Shown piece by piece: positions 8,910 through 17,129 of a stretch of 64,000 bases of DNA. How positions within the stretch are numbered: the first letter of the stretch is position 1; every line of letters begins with the position of its first letter. The notes beneath the pieces were generated by a model. It worked only from the letters and a program-made list of their open reading frames with translations. It searched no databases and was not told where the DNA came from. The stretch is taken from NCBI GenBank assembly GCA_947495295.1, contig CANLYJ010000008.1, positions 1 through 64,000 of the forward strand. Direction: 5' to 3'. This DNA comes from an uncultured Paracoccaceae bacterium. GTDB taxonomy: Bacteria; Pseudomonadota; Alphaproteobacteria; Rhodobacterales; Rhodobacteraceae. The translations under genes and the position numbers were made by a program.

Positions 8910-9452
8910 ATGTCTATCCTCAAACGCGGTCTGAAAGGTGCGCCGGTCAAACGGTTGCAAAGCAAACTTGGCGTGGCGGCTGATGGTGATTTTGGCCCCG
9001 GCACCGAAAAGGCGTTGAAAGAATGGCAATCCGCCAATGGGCTGGCCGCCGACGGCATCGCCGGGCCTGACACATTCGCGGCCATGGGCCTGCACGAATT
9101 GATCCTGTTGCGCAAAGGATCGCGCGGTACGCAGGTTGCGAAACTTCAGGCTGGGCTGGGCATTGATGCTGATGGCGCCTTTGGCTCTGGCACCGCGCAG
9201 GCGGTGAAGGATTTTCAGACCGCAAATGGCCTGAGTGTTGACGGGATTGCCGGGCCAGCGACGTTGGCGAAACTCAGCAGCTTTGCCGAGATCACCCCTG
9301 CCGTGGTCGAAAAAGCTGCTGTGCAGCCAGATGAGCAGCATTTTGAAGAAGAGCCGCTGCCCGATCTTGATGGTGTTGAGGTTGCAGAAGCAGCTGAGCC
9401 CGCAGCGCCCCCCAAATCCGTTTGGGGTAAGATGAAAGGCTGGTTCTCCTGA
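8910..9452 (+). CDS. Tandem peptidoglycan-binding domain protein
   Basis: The 180-residue product contains two PG_binding_1 repeats (about residues 2-64 and 70-133), each with the pattern GxxGxxVxxLQ...DGxFGxGTxxAVxxFQ...DGIAGPxTxxxL. A Pro/Glu-rich linker follows and the end is a short basic aromatic helix, SVWGKMKGWFS. There is no signal peptide, unusual for a wall-binding protein, so it may be exported another way, released by lysis, or act in the cytosol. The ATG at 8910 follows AAAGGA. It stands alone between the rplP and rpmC blocks. Confidence 0.85.
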   Translation: MSILKRGLKGAPVKRLQSKLGVAADGDFGPGTEKALKEWQSANGLAADGIAGPDTFAAMGLHELILLRKGSRGTQVAKLQAGLGIDADGAFGSGTAQAVKDFQTANGLSVDGIAGPATLAKLSSFAEITPAVVEKAAVQPDEQHFEEEPLPDLDGVEVAEAAEPAAPPKSVWGKMKGWFS

Positions 9453-9485
9453 ACCGGCCCACGGCCTTCGCCCGCCGGGCGGGGG

Positions 9486-10109
9486 TCATTCCCAATTGTA
9501 GTTGAAACTGACCGAAATCCGTTCGTCGTCTTCGGCCATATTCATCGGCACCTCGTGCCGCAGCCAGCTTTCCCATAGCAGCACATCGCCGACGGCCGGT
9601 GCGATATAGATAAACTGACGCAGATCTTCAGGTGCGTCCTTGGTGCGTGGGGGGGCCGCCATCATCATCGCAGATCGCGGGTCCTCCAGTTTCAGCGCGC
9701 TGGCCCCTTCGGGCATCGCCACATAAGTTGTTCCGCTGATCACCGAATGAGGGTGGATGTGGCTGGTGTGGATGCCGCCGGGGGGCAGGATGTTGATCCA
9801 GATATCTTCCAGTTTCAGCGCCTTGTCGCCCAGATCGAACGCCAGATCCTTGGCAAACCCCGCGACGTGAGCGTCGAGCGATTTGACCAGATCAGCGAAG
9901 ATCGGGAACCGCCAGGGCAGGTCGGTCAGCGATGCATAGGATGTGTAACCGGGATAGCCATTTGCCTCGCACCAGTCCTGTCCGGCCTTATCATCATCGG
10001 CAATGACAAGGCAGGAATTTTCCAGCTCTGCGGCATCAACAGGATCACCCAGCTCTGCCAGGTTGGCGTGGTAGAGGCGGGTCGTGAAAAGCGATCTTAT
10101 CTTTGACAT
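9486..10109 (-). CDS. 2OG-Fe(II) oxygenase superfamily protein (TIGR02466-like)
   Basis: The 207-residue soluble protein has the iron/2-oxoglutarate layout of the jelly-roll dioxygenases: an HxxHxHPHSxISGTxYV block near residues 114-130 and a distal ESWLRHEVP block near residue 182 supplying the second His and the Arg side. This matches the putative TIGR02466 family, whose substrate is unknown (phage and marine bacterial versions exist). It is on the minus strand between two plus-strand accessory genes. Confidence 0.8.
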   Translation of the reverse strand: MSKIRSLFTTRLYHANLAELGDPVDAAELENSCLVIADDDKAGQDWCEANGYPGYTSYASLTDLPWRFPIFADLVKSLDAHVAGFAKDLAFDLGDKALKLEDIWINILPPGGIHTSHIHPHSVISGTTYVAMPEGASALKLEDPRSAMMMAAPPRTKDAPEDLRQFIYIAPAVGDVLLWESWLRHEVPMNMAEDDERISVSFNYNWE

Positions 10110-10286
10110 ATCCCTTCCTTACCGTCGATCCGGGCGAAGTGCGAGTGGGCATCGCACCTGCCCGGGTAATTACCGGCGCGTTACCCAAGGTCGCAGGTCC
10201 ATCGACAAATTCCTGCCACAGACTGGTTTTATTGATGTTGCCAGAACGTCAACAATTCTTCCTGAATAGGGAAAGGACAATCTCAA

Positions 10287-11363
10287 ATGAATACAGTGAA
10301 ATCACTCCTTCTGACCTCGGGTCTGTGTATGGCTGCGGGTGCCGCCAGTGCGCAAAGCGTTGAATGCGGGCAGGATTATCGGATTCAGGCCGGTGACTAT
10401 CTGTCGACCATCGCGCAGCGCGCCTATGGTGATACGGCCAACTACAACCTTATTTATAGCGCAAATGTCGATGTGATCGGGCCGAACCCGGGCAATATCC
10501 GTGTTGGTGACCGGATCTTTATCCCCTGCCTCGGCGATGATCTGGGTCAGTCCACGGCCAACACGGCCGCCATCCGCCAGCGCACGACCGAGGCGCTGCC
10601 CGGCCCATCCGGCGACCGCCCGATCCGCGTTTTGACCGCAACAGGCTGGGCGCCGTTCATGGATGAGGATCAGGCGCAGGGTGGATTGTTGACTGAAATC
10701 ATCAACTTAGCCCTGGAAAATGCCGATAGTAACCCAGAATATCAGATCGATTTCATCAATGATGACGGTGCCCATCTGCAGCCGCTGATCACCGATCATG
10801 CTTATGACATCAGCATCGGGTGGAGCCAGCCGAACTGTGATCTGATCGACAAGCTGGAAGATGAATCCAAGTTCCGTTGCAACAACCTCGATTTCAGTGA
10901 TCCGCTTTATGAGGAGGTGCTGGGGTATTACAGTCCCGCCTCTGACCCGGTCTTTGCCGACCATGCGGAGCTGAAGGGCAAGCGCATTTGCCGTGCCGAA
11001 GCCTATACGCTGGCCCCGCTGGAAGAGGTTGATCTGGTCGCCCCGGTGATCGAGATCGTGCGCGCCCCCACGGCGGCGGATTGCGTCAACTTTGTCCTTG
11101 AAAACAAGGCTGATGCCGCATTGGTGGCTGTTGATGTGGCACTGGGCCGGATCAATGAACTGGGCGCTGATGATCAGATCCAGATGCATGAGGCGCTGAC
11201 TTTTGTTGACGTGCTGCATGCGGTGATCGCCAAGACCCACCCGCAGAACGAAGAGATTTTGGATGTGGTCAATAACGGTCTGGGCAATATCAAGAACTCT
11301 GGTCTGTGGTTTGCCACTGTGCGTCGCCACATGACAGCGTTCCGCGAAGCCAGCAAAGGCTGA
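10287..11363 (+). CDS. Periplasmic LysM plus solute-binding (SBP_bac_3-like) fusion protein
   Basis: The 358-residue product starts with a Sec signal peptide (MNTVKSLLLTSGLCMAAGAASAQ). Residues ~28-80 form a LysM domain (YRIQAGDYLSTIAQRAYGD ... NIRVGDRIFIP), and residues ~110-345 look like an extracellular solute-binding family 3 domain (TGWAPFMDEDQAQGGLLTEI ... YDISIGWSQPNC). The domain pairing suggests a binding protein held to peptidoglycan. No permease or ATPase gene is adjacent, so it may be a sensor or orphan binding protein. Ribosome binding site AAAGGA lies upstream of the ATG. Confidence 0.8.
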   Translation: MNTVKSLLLTSGLCMAAGAASAQSVECGQDYRIQAGDYLSTIAQRAYGDTANYNLIYSANVDVIGPNPGNIRVGDRIFIPCLGDDLGQSTANTAAIRQRTTEALPGPSGDRPIRVLTATGWAPFMDEDQAQGGLLTEIINLALENADSNPEYQIDFINDDGAHLQPLITDHAYDISIGWSQPNCDLIDKLEDESKFRCNNLDFSDPLYEEVLGYYSPASDPVFADHAELKGKRICRAEAYTLAPLEEVDLVAPVIEIVRAPTAADCVNFVLENKADAALVAVDVALGRINELGADDQIQMHEALTFVDVLHAVIAKTHPQNEEILDVVNNGLGNIKNSGLWFATVRRHMTAFREASKG

Positions 11364-11386
11364 CCTGCCGGGCAGGATGAAAGAGG

Positions 11387-11416
11387 CACCCGTCTTGGCA
11401 ACAAGGCGGGTGTTTT
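11387..11416 (+). terminator. Terminator after the LysM fusion gene
   Basis: CACCCGTCTT pairs with AAGGCGGGTG (one G-U pair) followed by TTTT. Confidence 0.7.
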
Positions 11417-11632
11417 GCGTTTGGGGGCACGCAACGTTCGGTGGGGCGGGGCAGGGTGCGCAACGCCCGGACGGGTGCATATTCGCGCAACACCAATTAA
11501 TATTGGGGTTTTGGTGAAAAAGGCCGGTCTGCAAAGCGTCGGCCAGACGTCGGCAAAGCGTCGGACCCTTTGGTGCCGTTTTGCGGGATTAATGGAGCGC
11601 GCGGTGGAATTGTGAATGCGGCGTTAAGGGAT

Positions 11633-11870
11633 TTGATCCGGTGGATCAACGCGGGCGAAGAAGGGTGGAGCCCCGGACGGGCGCGGGGTTTGGGATGAGG
11701 TCCCGGGTCAGGCCCGGGACGGGTTGTTTTATGTGCTGAGGGCAGCGCCCGACCTGGAGGGCGTTTGGATGGGTTGTGTTGTGGGTGACAGTGCCACGAG
11801 GGCTGACGTTGTGTTTGTTGTGACGTTGCATGAGCGCCCTCCGGGGGGAGGTCGGGCGCTGCCCGGCGGT
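11633..11870. repeat. Repeat-rich intergenic region without genes
   Basis: The 586 bp between 11364 and 11949 holds no convincing gene. It contains the terminator above, a hairpin TTGATCC/GGATCAA (11633-11649), a palindrome GTCCCGGG/CCCGGGAC (11700-11720), and a long inverted repeat whose arms GCAGCGCCCGACCTGGAGGG (~11743) and its complement (~11842-11868) enclose about 80 bp. The long open frame on the minus strand here is Pro/Arg/His-rich and is an artefact of GC content. Confidence 0.6.
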
Positions 11871-11949
11871 GCCACCGGGCAGGAGTTTCGTTTGACGCCG
11901 GAGTGTATTGATCACTAATGATCCACGACGATAACTTTGCAGTCATGAT

Positions 11950-12435
11950 ATGAAATTTGGCGAGTCAATGATTAGACTGGAAGACTTCGACGTCCTATTG
12001 ATGCTCGATCCCCGAAGCGGGGATTTGTTTCCATTTTCATCTCACGGTTTTGAAATTGGGACCGGAAGGCTCAGTAGAATTTCACTGCGGTCGAAGGGCC
12101 TACTGTTTCTAGATCAAAATGGAAGATTATTTGAACTAATATCCGTAGATGGTACTCGGCCGCACCTTTGGGGTCGGCTCCATCGTTTTTTCGGAGGAGC
12201 ATACTCTATCTCGGTTTCGTTAATCGAGAAGCCTACCGACCTAGATCAGCTAAAGGAAATGATTTTGTCCGGTATCATCCGATACAAAGAGTATCTCGAT
12301 AATGATGATAGTTGGTCATTCGTTCTGCTGCCCATTGATCAGATCGAAAAAGAAGTCCATGGCGCAGAGGACGCAAAGTCACTTTTTGAAACACTGGTTC
12401 TACCTGACGCGGTTGATTGCTTGGATCTGCTTTAG
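11950..12435 (+). CDS. Hypothetical cytoplasmic protein
   Basis: The frame encodes 161 residues with no signal peptide or membrane segment; acidic and aromatic residues are common and the C-terminus is DAVDCLDLL. The small acidic, helix/strand mixed composition resembles polymorphic-toxin immunity or SMI1-like proteins, but no diagnostic motif is present, so this is only a hint. An in-frame ATG at 11968 is an alternative start. It is AT-rich compared with rpmC, which follows, and looks acquired. Confidence 0.55.
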   Translation: MKFGESMIRLEDFDVLLMLDPRSGDLFPFSSHGFEIGTGRLSRISLRSKGLLFLDQNGRLFELISVDGTRPHLWGRLHRFFGGAYSISVSLIEKPTDLDQLKEMILSGIIRYKEYLDNDDSWSFVLLPIDQIEKEVHGAEDAKSLFETLVLPDAVDCLDLL

Positions 12436-12580
12436 CTTCGTAGCCTGGCATAGTGATTGCCAAAAACCCCCTTGCCACATCCCCCCAACCCCCCTATACG
12501 GCCCACTTCTACACCCACTCCACCGGGAATCGGGTGACGTCTCAGACGGCCTGCCGGTGATGTTGACAAAGGAATATGGC

Positions 12581-12787
12581 ATGAACGCCAATGAACTGCG
12601 GGACAAGACGCCCGACCAGCTTCGTGAGGAGCTGACAAACCTGAAAAAAGAATCCTTCAACCTGCGCTTTCAGCAGGCCACTGGCCAGTTGGAAAACACG
12701 AGCGGCATTCGCAATGCACGTCGCAATGCCGCGAAGGTCAAAACCATTCTGAACGAAAAAGCGGCCGCTGCCGCCAAGGAGGCCTAA
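12581..12787 (+). CDS. rpmC: 50S ribosomal protein L29
   Basis: The 68-residue product starts [20 protein letters not shown] and contains [30 protein letters not shown], split here into the family's two helices, typical of L29. The start is fixed by homology and by AAAGGA eight bases upstream. L29 lies by the tunnel exit next to L23. It opens the third core block, running to rpmD. Confidence 0.96.
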   Translation: MNANELRDKTPDQLREELTNLKKESFNLRFQQATGQLENTSGIRNARRNAAKVKTILNEKAAAAAKEA

Positions 12788-12788
12788 T

Positions 12789-13019
12789 ATGCCTAAGCGT
12801 ATCCTTGCCGGGGTTGTCACAAGCAACCAGAACGCCCAGACCGTTACTGTTTCGGTTGAGCGTCGTTACAAGCACCCGCTGCTTCAGAAAACCATTCGTA
12901 AGTCGAAGAAATATCGTGCTCACGATGAAAACAACGCATTCAACGTGGGCGATCAGGTCCGCATTCAGGAATGTGCCCCGAAGTCGAAAACGAAACGCTG
13001 GGAGGTGATTGCCTCGTGA
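12789..13019 (+). CDS. rpsQ: 30S ribosomal protein S17
   Basis: The 76-residue product starts [20 protein letters not shown] and has the conserved [22 protein letters not shown] stretch and [18 protein letters not shown] end. S17 is a primary 16S rRNA-binding OB-fold protein. It follows rpmC after one base. A 77-bp gap then separates it from rplN. Confidence 0.97.
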   Translation: MPKRILAGVVTSNQNAQTVTVSVERRYKHPLLQKTIRKSKKYRAHDENNAFNVGDQVRIQECAPKSKTKRWEVIAS

Positions 13020-13096
13020 GGCACTCACACCCGGTTTAGTGAAACCCTGGGGCGCCGGTCAGAAATCGGCATCTCCCCAAAGGTCGGAGAAACCAA

Positions 13097-13465
13097 ATGA
13101 TCCAGATGCAGACCAATCTGGATGTTGCTGACAATAGCGGCGCCCGCCGTGTTCAGTGCATCAAGGTTCTGGGTGGTTCCCACCGTCGTTACGCTAGTGT
13201 CGGTGACATTATCGTTGTGTCGGTCAAGGAAGCCATTCCACGTGGTCGCGTAAAGAAAGGTGACGTCCGTAAGGCCGTTGTCGTACGCACCGCCAAAGAA
13301 GTTCGCCGCGAAGATGGCACCGCCATCCGCTTTGACAGCAACGCTGCTGTGATCCTCAACAATAACGGTGAGCCGATTGGCACCCGTATTTTTGGACCGG
13401 TCGTTCGTGAACTCCGCGCCAAGAATTTCATGAAGATCATCTCGCTCGCTCCGGAGGTGCTGTAA
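13097..13465 (+). CDS. rplN: 50S ribosomal protein L14
   Basis: The 122-residue product contains [33 protein letters not shown] and [24 protein letters not shown], the universal L14 blocks. L14 contacts 16S helix 14 to form bridge B8 and is the docking site of silencing factor RsfS. It is the first gene of the spc-type segment. Confidence 0.98.
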   Translation: MIQMQTNLDVADNSGARRVQCIKVLGGSHRRYASVGDIIVVSVKEAIPRGRVKKGDVRKAVVVRTAKEVRREDGTAIRFDSNAAVILNNNGEPIGTRIFGPVVRELRAKNFMKIISLAPEVL

Positions 13466-13467
13466 CC

Positions 13468-13773
13468 ATGGCTGCGAAACTCCGTAAAGGTGATGAGGTC
13501 ATCGTTCTTGCCGGGAAAGACAAAGGCAAGAAGGGCACGATTTCATCCGTTGATCCAAAGGCAGGCAAAGCTGTCGTCGATGGTATCAACATCGCTATTC
13601 GTCACCAGAAGCAGACACAGGCAACCCAGGGCGGTCGTACCCCCAAGCCGATGCCGGTGCAGCTGTCCAACCTGGCGATTGTTGACAAGAACGGCAAGGC
13701 GTCCCGCGTCGGCTTCCGCATGGATGGCGACAACAAGGTCCGTTTTGCCAAGACAACAGGGGATGCGATCTGA
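13468..13773 (+). CDS. rplX: 50S ribosomal protein L24
   Basis: The 101-residue product starts [20 protein letters not shown], a KOW motif typical of L24, which initiates 50S assembly. It begins two bases after rplN and its stop overlaps the rplE start by one base. Confidence 0.97.
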   Translation: MAAKLRKGDEVIVLAGKDKGKKGTISSVDPKAGKAVVDGINIAIRHQKQTQATQGGRTPKPMPVQLSNLAIVDKNGKASRVGFRMDGDNKVRFAKTTGDAI

Positions 13774-14336
13774 TGCTTGATACTGCAAACTACACCCCCC
13801 GTCTGAAGGCTTCTTATGCCGACACGATCCGTGCCGCCATGAAAGAAGAGTTCGGTTACAAGAACGACATGCAGATCCCCCGTTTGGACAAGATTGTTCT
13901 GAACATCGGCTGCGGTGCCGAAGCTGTCCGTGACAGCAAGAAAGCGAAATCCGCACAGGAAGATCTGACAACCATCGCCGGTCAGAAGGCCATGACGACA
14001 CGCGCCAAGAAATCCATTGCCGGTTTCCGCGTCCGTGAAGACATGCCACTGGGTGCCAAGGTGACCCTGCGCGGCGACCGGATGTATGAATTCCTGGACC
14101 GTCTGATCACCGTTGCCATGCCCCGTATCCGCGATTTTCGCGGTGTGTCCGGCAAATCCTTTGACGGTCGTGGCAACTATGCCACTGGCCTGAAAGAGCA
14201 TCTGGTGTTCCCCGAGATCAACTTCGACAAGATCGATGAGAACTGGGGCATGGACATCGTTATCTGCACCACAGCGAACACTGACGCTGAAGCAAAGAGC
14301 CTGTTGAAGCATTTCAACATGCCCTTCAACAGCTAA
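13773..14336 (+). CDS. rplE: 50S ribosomal protein L5
   Basis: The 187-residue product has [30 protein letters not shown] and [20 protein letters not shown], typical of L5, which binds 5S rRNA with L18 and contacts P-site tRNA. The gene overlaps rplX by one base. Confidence 0.98.
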   Translation: MLDTANYTPRLKASYADTIRAAMKEEFGYKNDMQIPRLDKIVLNIGCGAEAVRDSKKAKSAQEDLTTIAGQKAMTTRAKKSIAGFRVREDMPLGAKVTLRGDRMYEFLDRLITVAMPRIRDFRGVSGKSFDGRGNYATGLKEHLVFPEINFDKIDENWGMDIVICTTANTDAEAKSLLKHFNMPFNS

Positions 14337-14356
14337 GCGTTAGGGAGAAAAGAGAT

Positions 14357-14662
14357 ATGGCTAAGAAATCCATGATCGCACGCGAGAAAAAGCGTGAAAA
14401 GCTGGTGGCCCAGTACGCTGAAAAGCGCGCCGCGCTGAAAGCGATTATCAACGACCGCGAAAAGCCCGTTGAAGAGCGGTTCAAGGCATCCCTTGAATTG
14501 GCAAAACTGCCCCGCAACTCTTCGGCGACCCGTTTGCATAACCGTTGCCAGCTTACCGGGCGTCCACACGCCTATTACCGTAAACTGAAGATCAGCCGGA
14601 TCGCCCTGCGGGACCTTGGTTCCAATGGCGAAATCCCCGGCATGGTCAAGTCGAGCTGGTAA
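14357..14662 (+). CDS. rpsN: 30S ribosomal protein S14
   Basis: The 101-residue product is the longer, zinc-free type of S14 common in proteobacteria: it ends [20 protein letters not shown] and [22 protein letters not shown], without the CxxC pairs of the short zinc form. It starts 20 bases after rplE with a GGGAGA ribosome binding site. Confidence 0.97.
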   Translation: MAKKSMIAREKKREKLVAQYAEKRAALKAIINDREKPVEERFKASLELAKLPRNSSATRLHNRCQLTGRPHAYYRKLKISRIALRDLGSNGEIPGMVKSSW

Positions 14663-14674
14663 GGAGCATTTGAT

Positions 14675-15067
14675 ATGAACGATCCTATCGGTGATATGCT
14701 CACACGTATCCGCAACGGCCAGATGCGTGGCAAGGCGGCGGTGGAAACACCTGCGTCCAAGCTGCGTGGCTGGGTTTTGGATGTGTTGTCTGACGAAGGC
14801 TACATCCGCGGTTATGAAAAGAAGGACGGCCGCGATGGTCACCCTGCTTTCAATATCGAGCTGAAATACCATGAGGGTACCCCTGTTATTCGCGAAGTGA
14901 AGCGGGTTTCCAAACCCGGTCGCCGCGTTTACCTGGGTGCAGGTGACATCCCATCGGTCCGTCAGGGCCTGGGCGTGTCGATTGTCTCCACCTCGCAAGG
15001 TGTGATGTCGGATGCAAAAGCACGTGCTGCCAATGTTGGCGGCGAAGTGCTTTGCACCGTATTCTAA
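14675..15067 (+). CDS. rpsH: 30S ribosomal protein S8
   Basis: The 130-residue product starts [20 protein letters not shown] and ends with [20 protein letters not shown], both S8 hallmarks. S8 binds 16S helix 21 and in E. coli represses the spc operon; no matching mRNA site was confirmed here. Confidence 0.98.
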   Translation: MNDPIGDMLTRIRNGQMRGKAAVETPASKLRGWVLDVLSDEGYIRGYEKKDGRDGHPAFNIELKYHEGTPVIREVKRVSKPGRRVYLGAGDIPSVRQGLGVSIVSTSQGVMSDAKARAANVGGEVLCTVF

Positions 15068-15078
15068 GGAGATCATAG

Positions 15079-15612
15079 ATGTCTCGTATCGGGAAAAAAC
15101 CGGTTGAGCTGCCCGCAGGTGTTTCGGCATCTGTCAGCGGCCAGACCATCGAAGTGAAGGGCCCCAAGGGCACCCGCAACTTCACTGCGACTGATGACGT
15201 TACCCTGACGGTTGACGGTCAGGAAGTCACAGTGGAGCCACGTGGCAAATCCAAGCGCGCCCGCCAGCAGTGGGGCATGAGCCGCACGCAGGTGGCAAAC
15301 CTGGTCACGGGTGTCACTGACGGTTTCAAAAAAGAGCTTGAGCTGTCTGGTGTGGGTTATCGCGCACAGATGCAGGGCAACACGTTGAAACTGTCCTTGG
15401 GCTACAGCCATGACGTCAATTTCGAAGTGCCTGAGGGTGTCACAGTGACTGCCCCCAAGCCAACTGACGTCATTGTGGAAGGTATCGACCAGCAGCTTGT
15501 TGGCCAGGTCGCGGCGAATATCCGCGAATGGCGTAAGCCAGAGCCCTATAAGGGCAAGGGCATCAAGTACAAAGGCGAATATATCTTCCGCAAAGAAGGT
15601 AAGAAGAAGTAA
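15079..15612 (+). CDS. rplF: 50S ribosomal protein L6
   Basis: The 177-residue product starts [20 protein letters not shown] and ends [18 protein letters not shown] with the basic L6 tail. L6 stabilises the sarcin-ricin region near the factor-binding site. It starts 11 bases after rpsH behind AAGGAG. Confidence 0.98.
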   Translation: MSRIGKKPVELPAGVSASVSGQTIEVKGPKGTRNFTATDDVTLTVDGQEVTVEPRGKSKRARQQWGMSRTQVANLVTGVTDGFKKELELSGVGYRAQMQGNTLKLSLGYSHDVNFEVPEGVTVTAPKPTDVIVEGIDQQLVGQVAANIREWRKPEPYKGKGIKYKGEYIFRKEGKKK

Positions 15613-15623
15613 GGACCGCAAAA

Positions 15624-15989
15624 ATGGCAAACAGCAAGAGACAACTGTTTCTGAAGCGCCGTATGCGCGTTCGGAACAAGCTGCGGGCGGTGACCGCAAA
15701 CGAAGGGCGCGCGCGCCTGTCGGTTCACCGTTCCAACAAGAACATCAGCGTCCAGCTGATCGACGATGTGAACGGGGTCACGCTGGCGTCCGCTTCATCG
15801 CTCGAAAAAGATCTGGGCGTGGTTGGCAAGAACAATATCGAAGCTGCGACAAAGGTCGGTGCTGCGATTGCAGAACGCGCCAAGAAAGCCGGCGTCGAAG
15901 TTGCGTATTTCGATCGTGGTGGTTTCCTGTTTCACGGCAAGATCAAAGCGTTGGCTGACGCTGCCCGTGAAGGTGGCTTGAAACTTTGA
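15624..15989 (+). CDS. rplR: 50S ribosomal protein L18
   Basis: The 121-residue product has [18 protein letters not shown] and [20 protein letters not shown], the standard L18 blocks. L18 binds 5S rRNA. The gene is followed by a perfect 26-nt palindrome (15994-16019) and a 133-bp gap before rpsE, an interruption not usual for spc operons. Confidence 0.97.
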   Translation: MANSKRQLFLKRRMRVRNKLRAVTANEGRARLSVHRSNKNISVQLIDDVNGVTLASASSLEKDLGVVGKNNIEAATKVGAAIAERAKKAGVEVAYFDRGGFLFHGKIKALADAAREGGLKL

Positions 15990-15993
15990 AGCT

Positions 15994-16019
15994 GTAAGAT
16001 GGGTTTAAACCCATCTTAC
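15994..16019. repeat. 26-nt perfect palindrome, copy 1
   Basis: The element is GTAAGATGGGTTT followed by its exact reverse complement with no loop. An identical copy follows rpoA at 24378-24403, and a related longer inverted repeat follows tuf. All three lie just after a stop codon in the ribosomal cluster. Without a T run it is not a classic terminator; it looks like a dispersed palindromic element. Confidence 0.8.
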
Positions 16020-16122
16020 GTTTTGCAGCCGTTCCGCGTCATGGCGGGCCGGCTCGATGATCCGGGGCGTGTGCCACCGCGATTGGACAACGCCGCAAGG
16101 CACAAGATAAAGGACGCCATCA

Positions 16123-16698
16123 ATGGCAGAACGTGAAAACCGCGGCCGTGGCCGCAACCGTGAAGACCAGACCCCTGAATTCGCCGACCGTCTGGTCGCA
16201 ATCAACCGGGTTTCCAAGACCGTCAAAGGTGGTAAGCGCTTTGGCTTTGCTGCCCTCGTTGTTGTTGGCGACCAAAAAGGCCGTGTCGGCTTTGGCAAGG
16301 GTAAAGCCAAGGAAGTACCCGAGGCGATCCGCAAAGCAACCGAGCAGGCCAAGCGCCAGATGATCCGTGTCGCCCTGCGCGACGGTCGTACATTGCACCA
16401 CGATATCGAAGGCCGTCACGGTGCCGGTAAAGTGGTCATGCGCACAGCCCCGGAAGGTACCGGGATCATCGCCGGTGGTCCAATGCGTGCCGTGTTTGAA
16501 ATGCTGGGCGTCAAGGACGTGGTTTCCAAGTCCATCGGTTCCCAGAACCCATATAACATGATCCGCGCCACCATGAATGGCCTGACCAAGTCGCAGAGCC
16601 CACGCAATGTGGCCCAGCGTCGTGGCAAAAAAGTCGCGGATATTCTGCCCAGGCGGGACGAGGCACCAGCCGCCGCCCCTGCCGAAGCTGACGCGTAA
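16123..16698 (+). CDS. rpsE: 30S ribosomal protein S5
   Basis: The 191-residue product has the double-stranded RNA-binding segment [21 protein letters not shown] and [20 protein letters not shown], and ends in an Ala/Pro-rich tail ([11 protein letters not shown]). S5 contributes to decoding fidelity and mRNA unwinding. The preceding gap of over 100 bp suggests room for its own leader. Confidence 0.98.
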   Translation: MAERENRGRGRNREDQTPEFADRLVAINRVSKTVKGGKRFGFAALVVVGDQKGRVGFGKGKAKEVPEAIRKATEQAKRQMIRVALRDGRTLHHDIEGRHGAGKVVMRTAPEGTGIIAGGPMRAVFEMLGVKDVVSKSIGSQNPYNMIRATMNGLTKSQSPRNVAQRRGKKVADILPRRDEAPAAAPAEADA

Positions 16699-16710
16699 GG
16701 AGATTGACAG

Positions 16711-16899
16711 ATGGCTAAAACAATCGTCGTCAAGCAGGTGGGTTCGCCCATCCGTCGCCCTGAAAAGCAGCGTGCCACGCTGATCGGCCTGGGCCTGAAC
16801 AAGATGCACCGCACCCGCGAGCTGGAAGACACCCCTTCCGTGCGCGGTATGGTCAACAGCATCCCGCACCTCGTCGAGATCATCGAAGAGCGCGGATAG
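16711..16899 (+). CDS. rpmD: 50S ribosomal protein L30
   Basis: The 62-residue product starts [20 protein letters not shown] and has [20 protein letters not shown], the L30 signature. It follows rpsE after 12 bases. A terminator comes next, so rplO is in another transcription unit here. Confidence 0.97.
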   Translation: MAKTIVVKQVGSPIRRPEKQRATLIGLGLNKMHRTRELEDTPSVRGMVNSIPHLVEIIEERG

Positions 16900-16947
16900 C
16901 GGATAGTGTTTTGGTGCGCATAAACGCGCGCCATGCGGCATGATAGA

Positions 16948-16979
16948 GCGCCCCCGGCACGCCCCAGGGGCGTTTTTTC
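16948..16979 (+). terminator. Terminator after rpmD
   Basis: CGCCCC at about 16949 pairs with GGGGCG at about 16966-16972, followed by TTTTTT. It ends the rpmC-rpmD block. Confidence 0.8.
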
Positions 16980-17129
16980 GTCTGCTTATGGCATTGTCCT
17001 GCGTCATTGGCCGCCGCCGGTCAGGCAGAGTTTGCCCCTTAGTTAACGTGTAACTTTTCCCTGTACGCACTACATGGTTGTGTGCCAAAGTGCTTCGATG
17101 TTTGTTCAGACCGGTTCCCAGTTTCGCAG

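Noticed and set aside
11497..11946. A 149-codon minus-strand open frame
   Set aside because: The translation is Pro/His/Arg-rich low complexity, covers inverted repeats and has no ribosome binding site; it is a by-product of GC-rich repeats.
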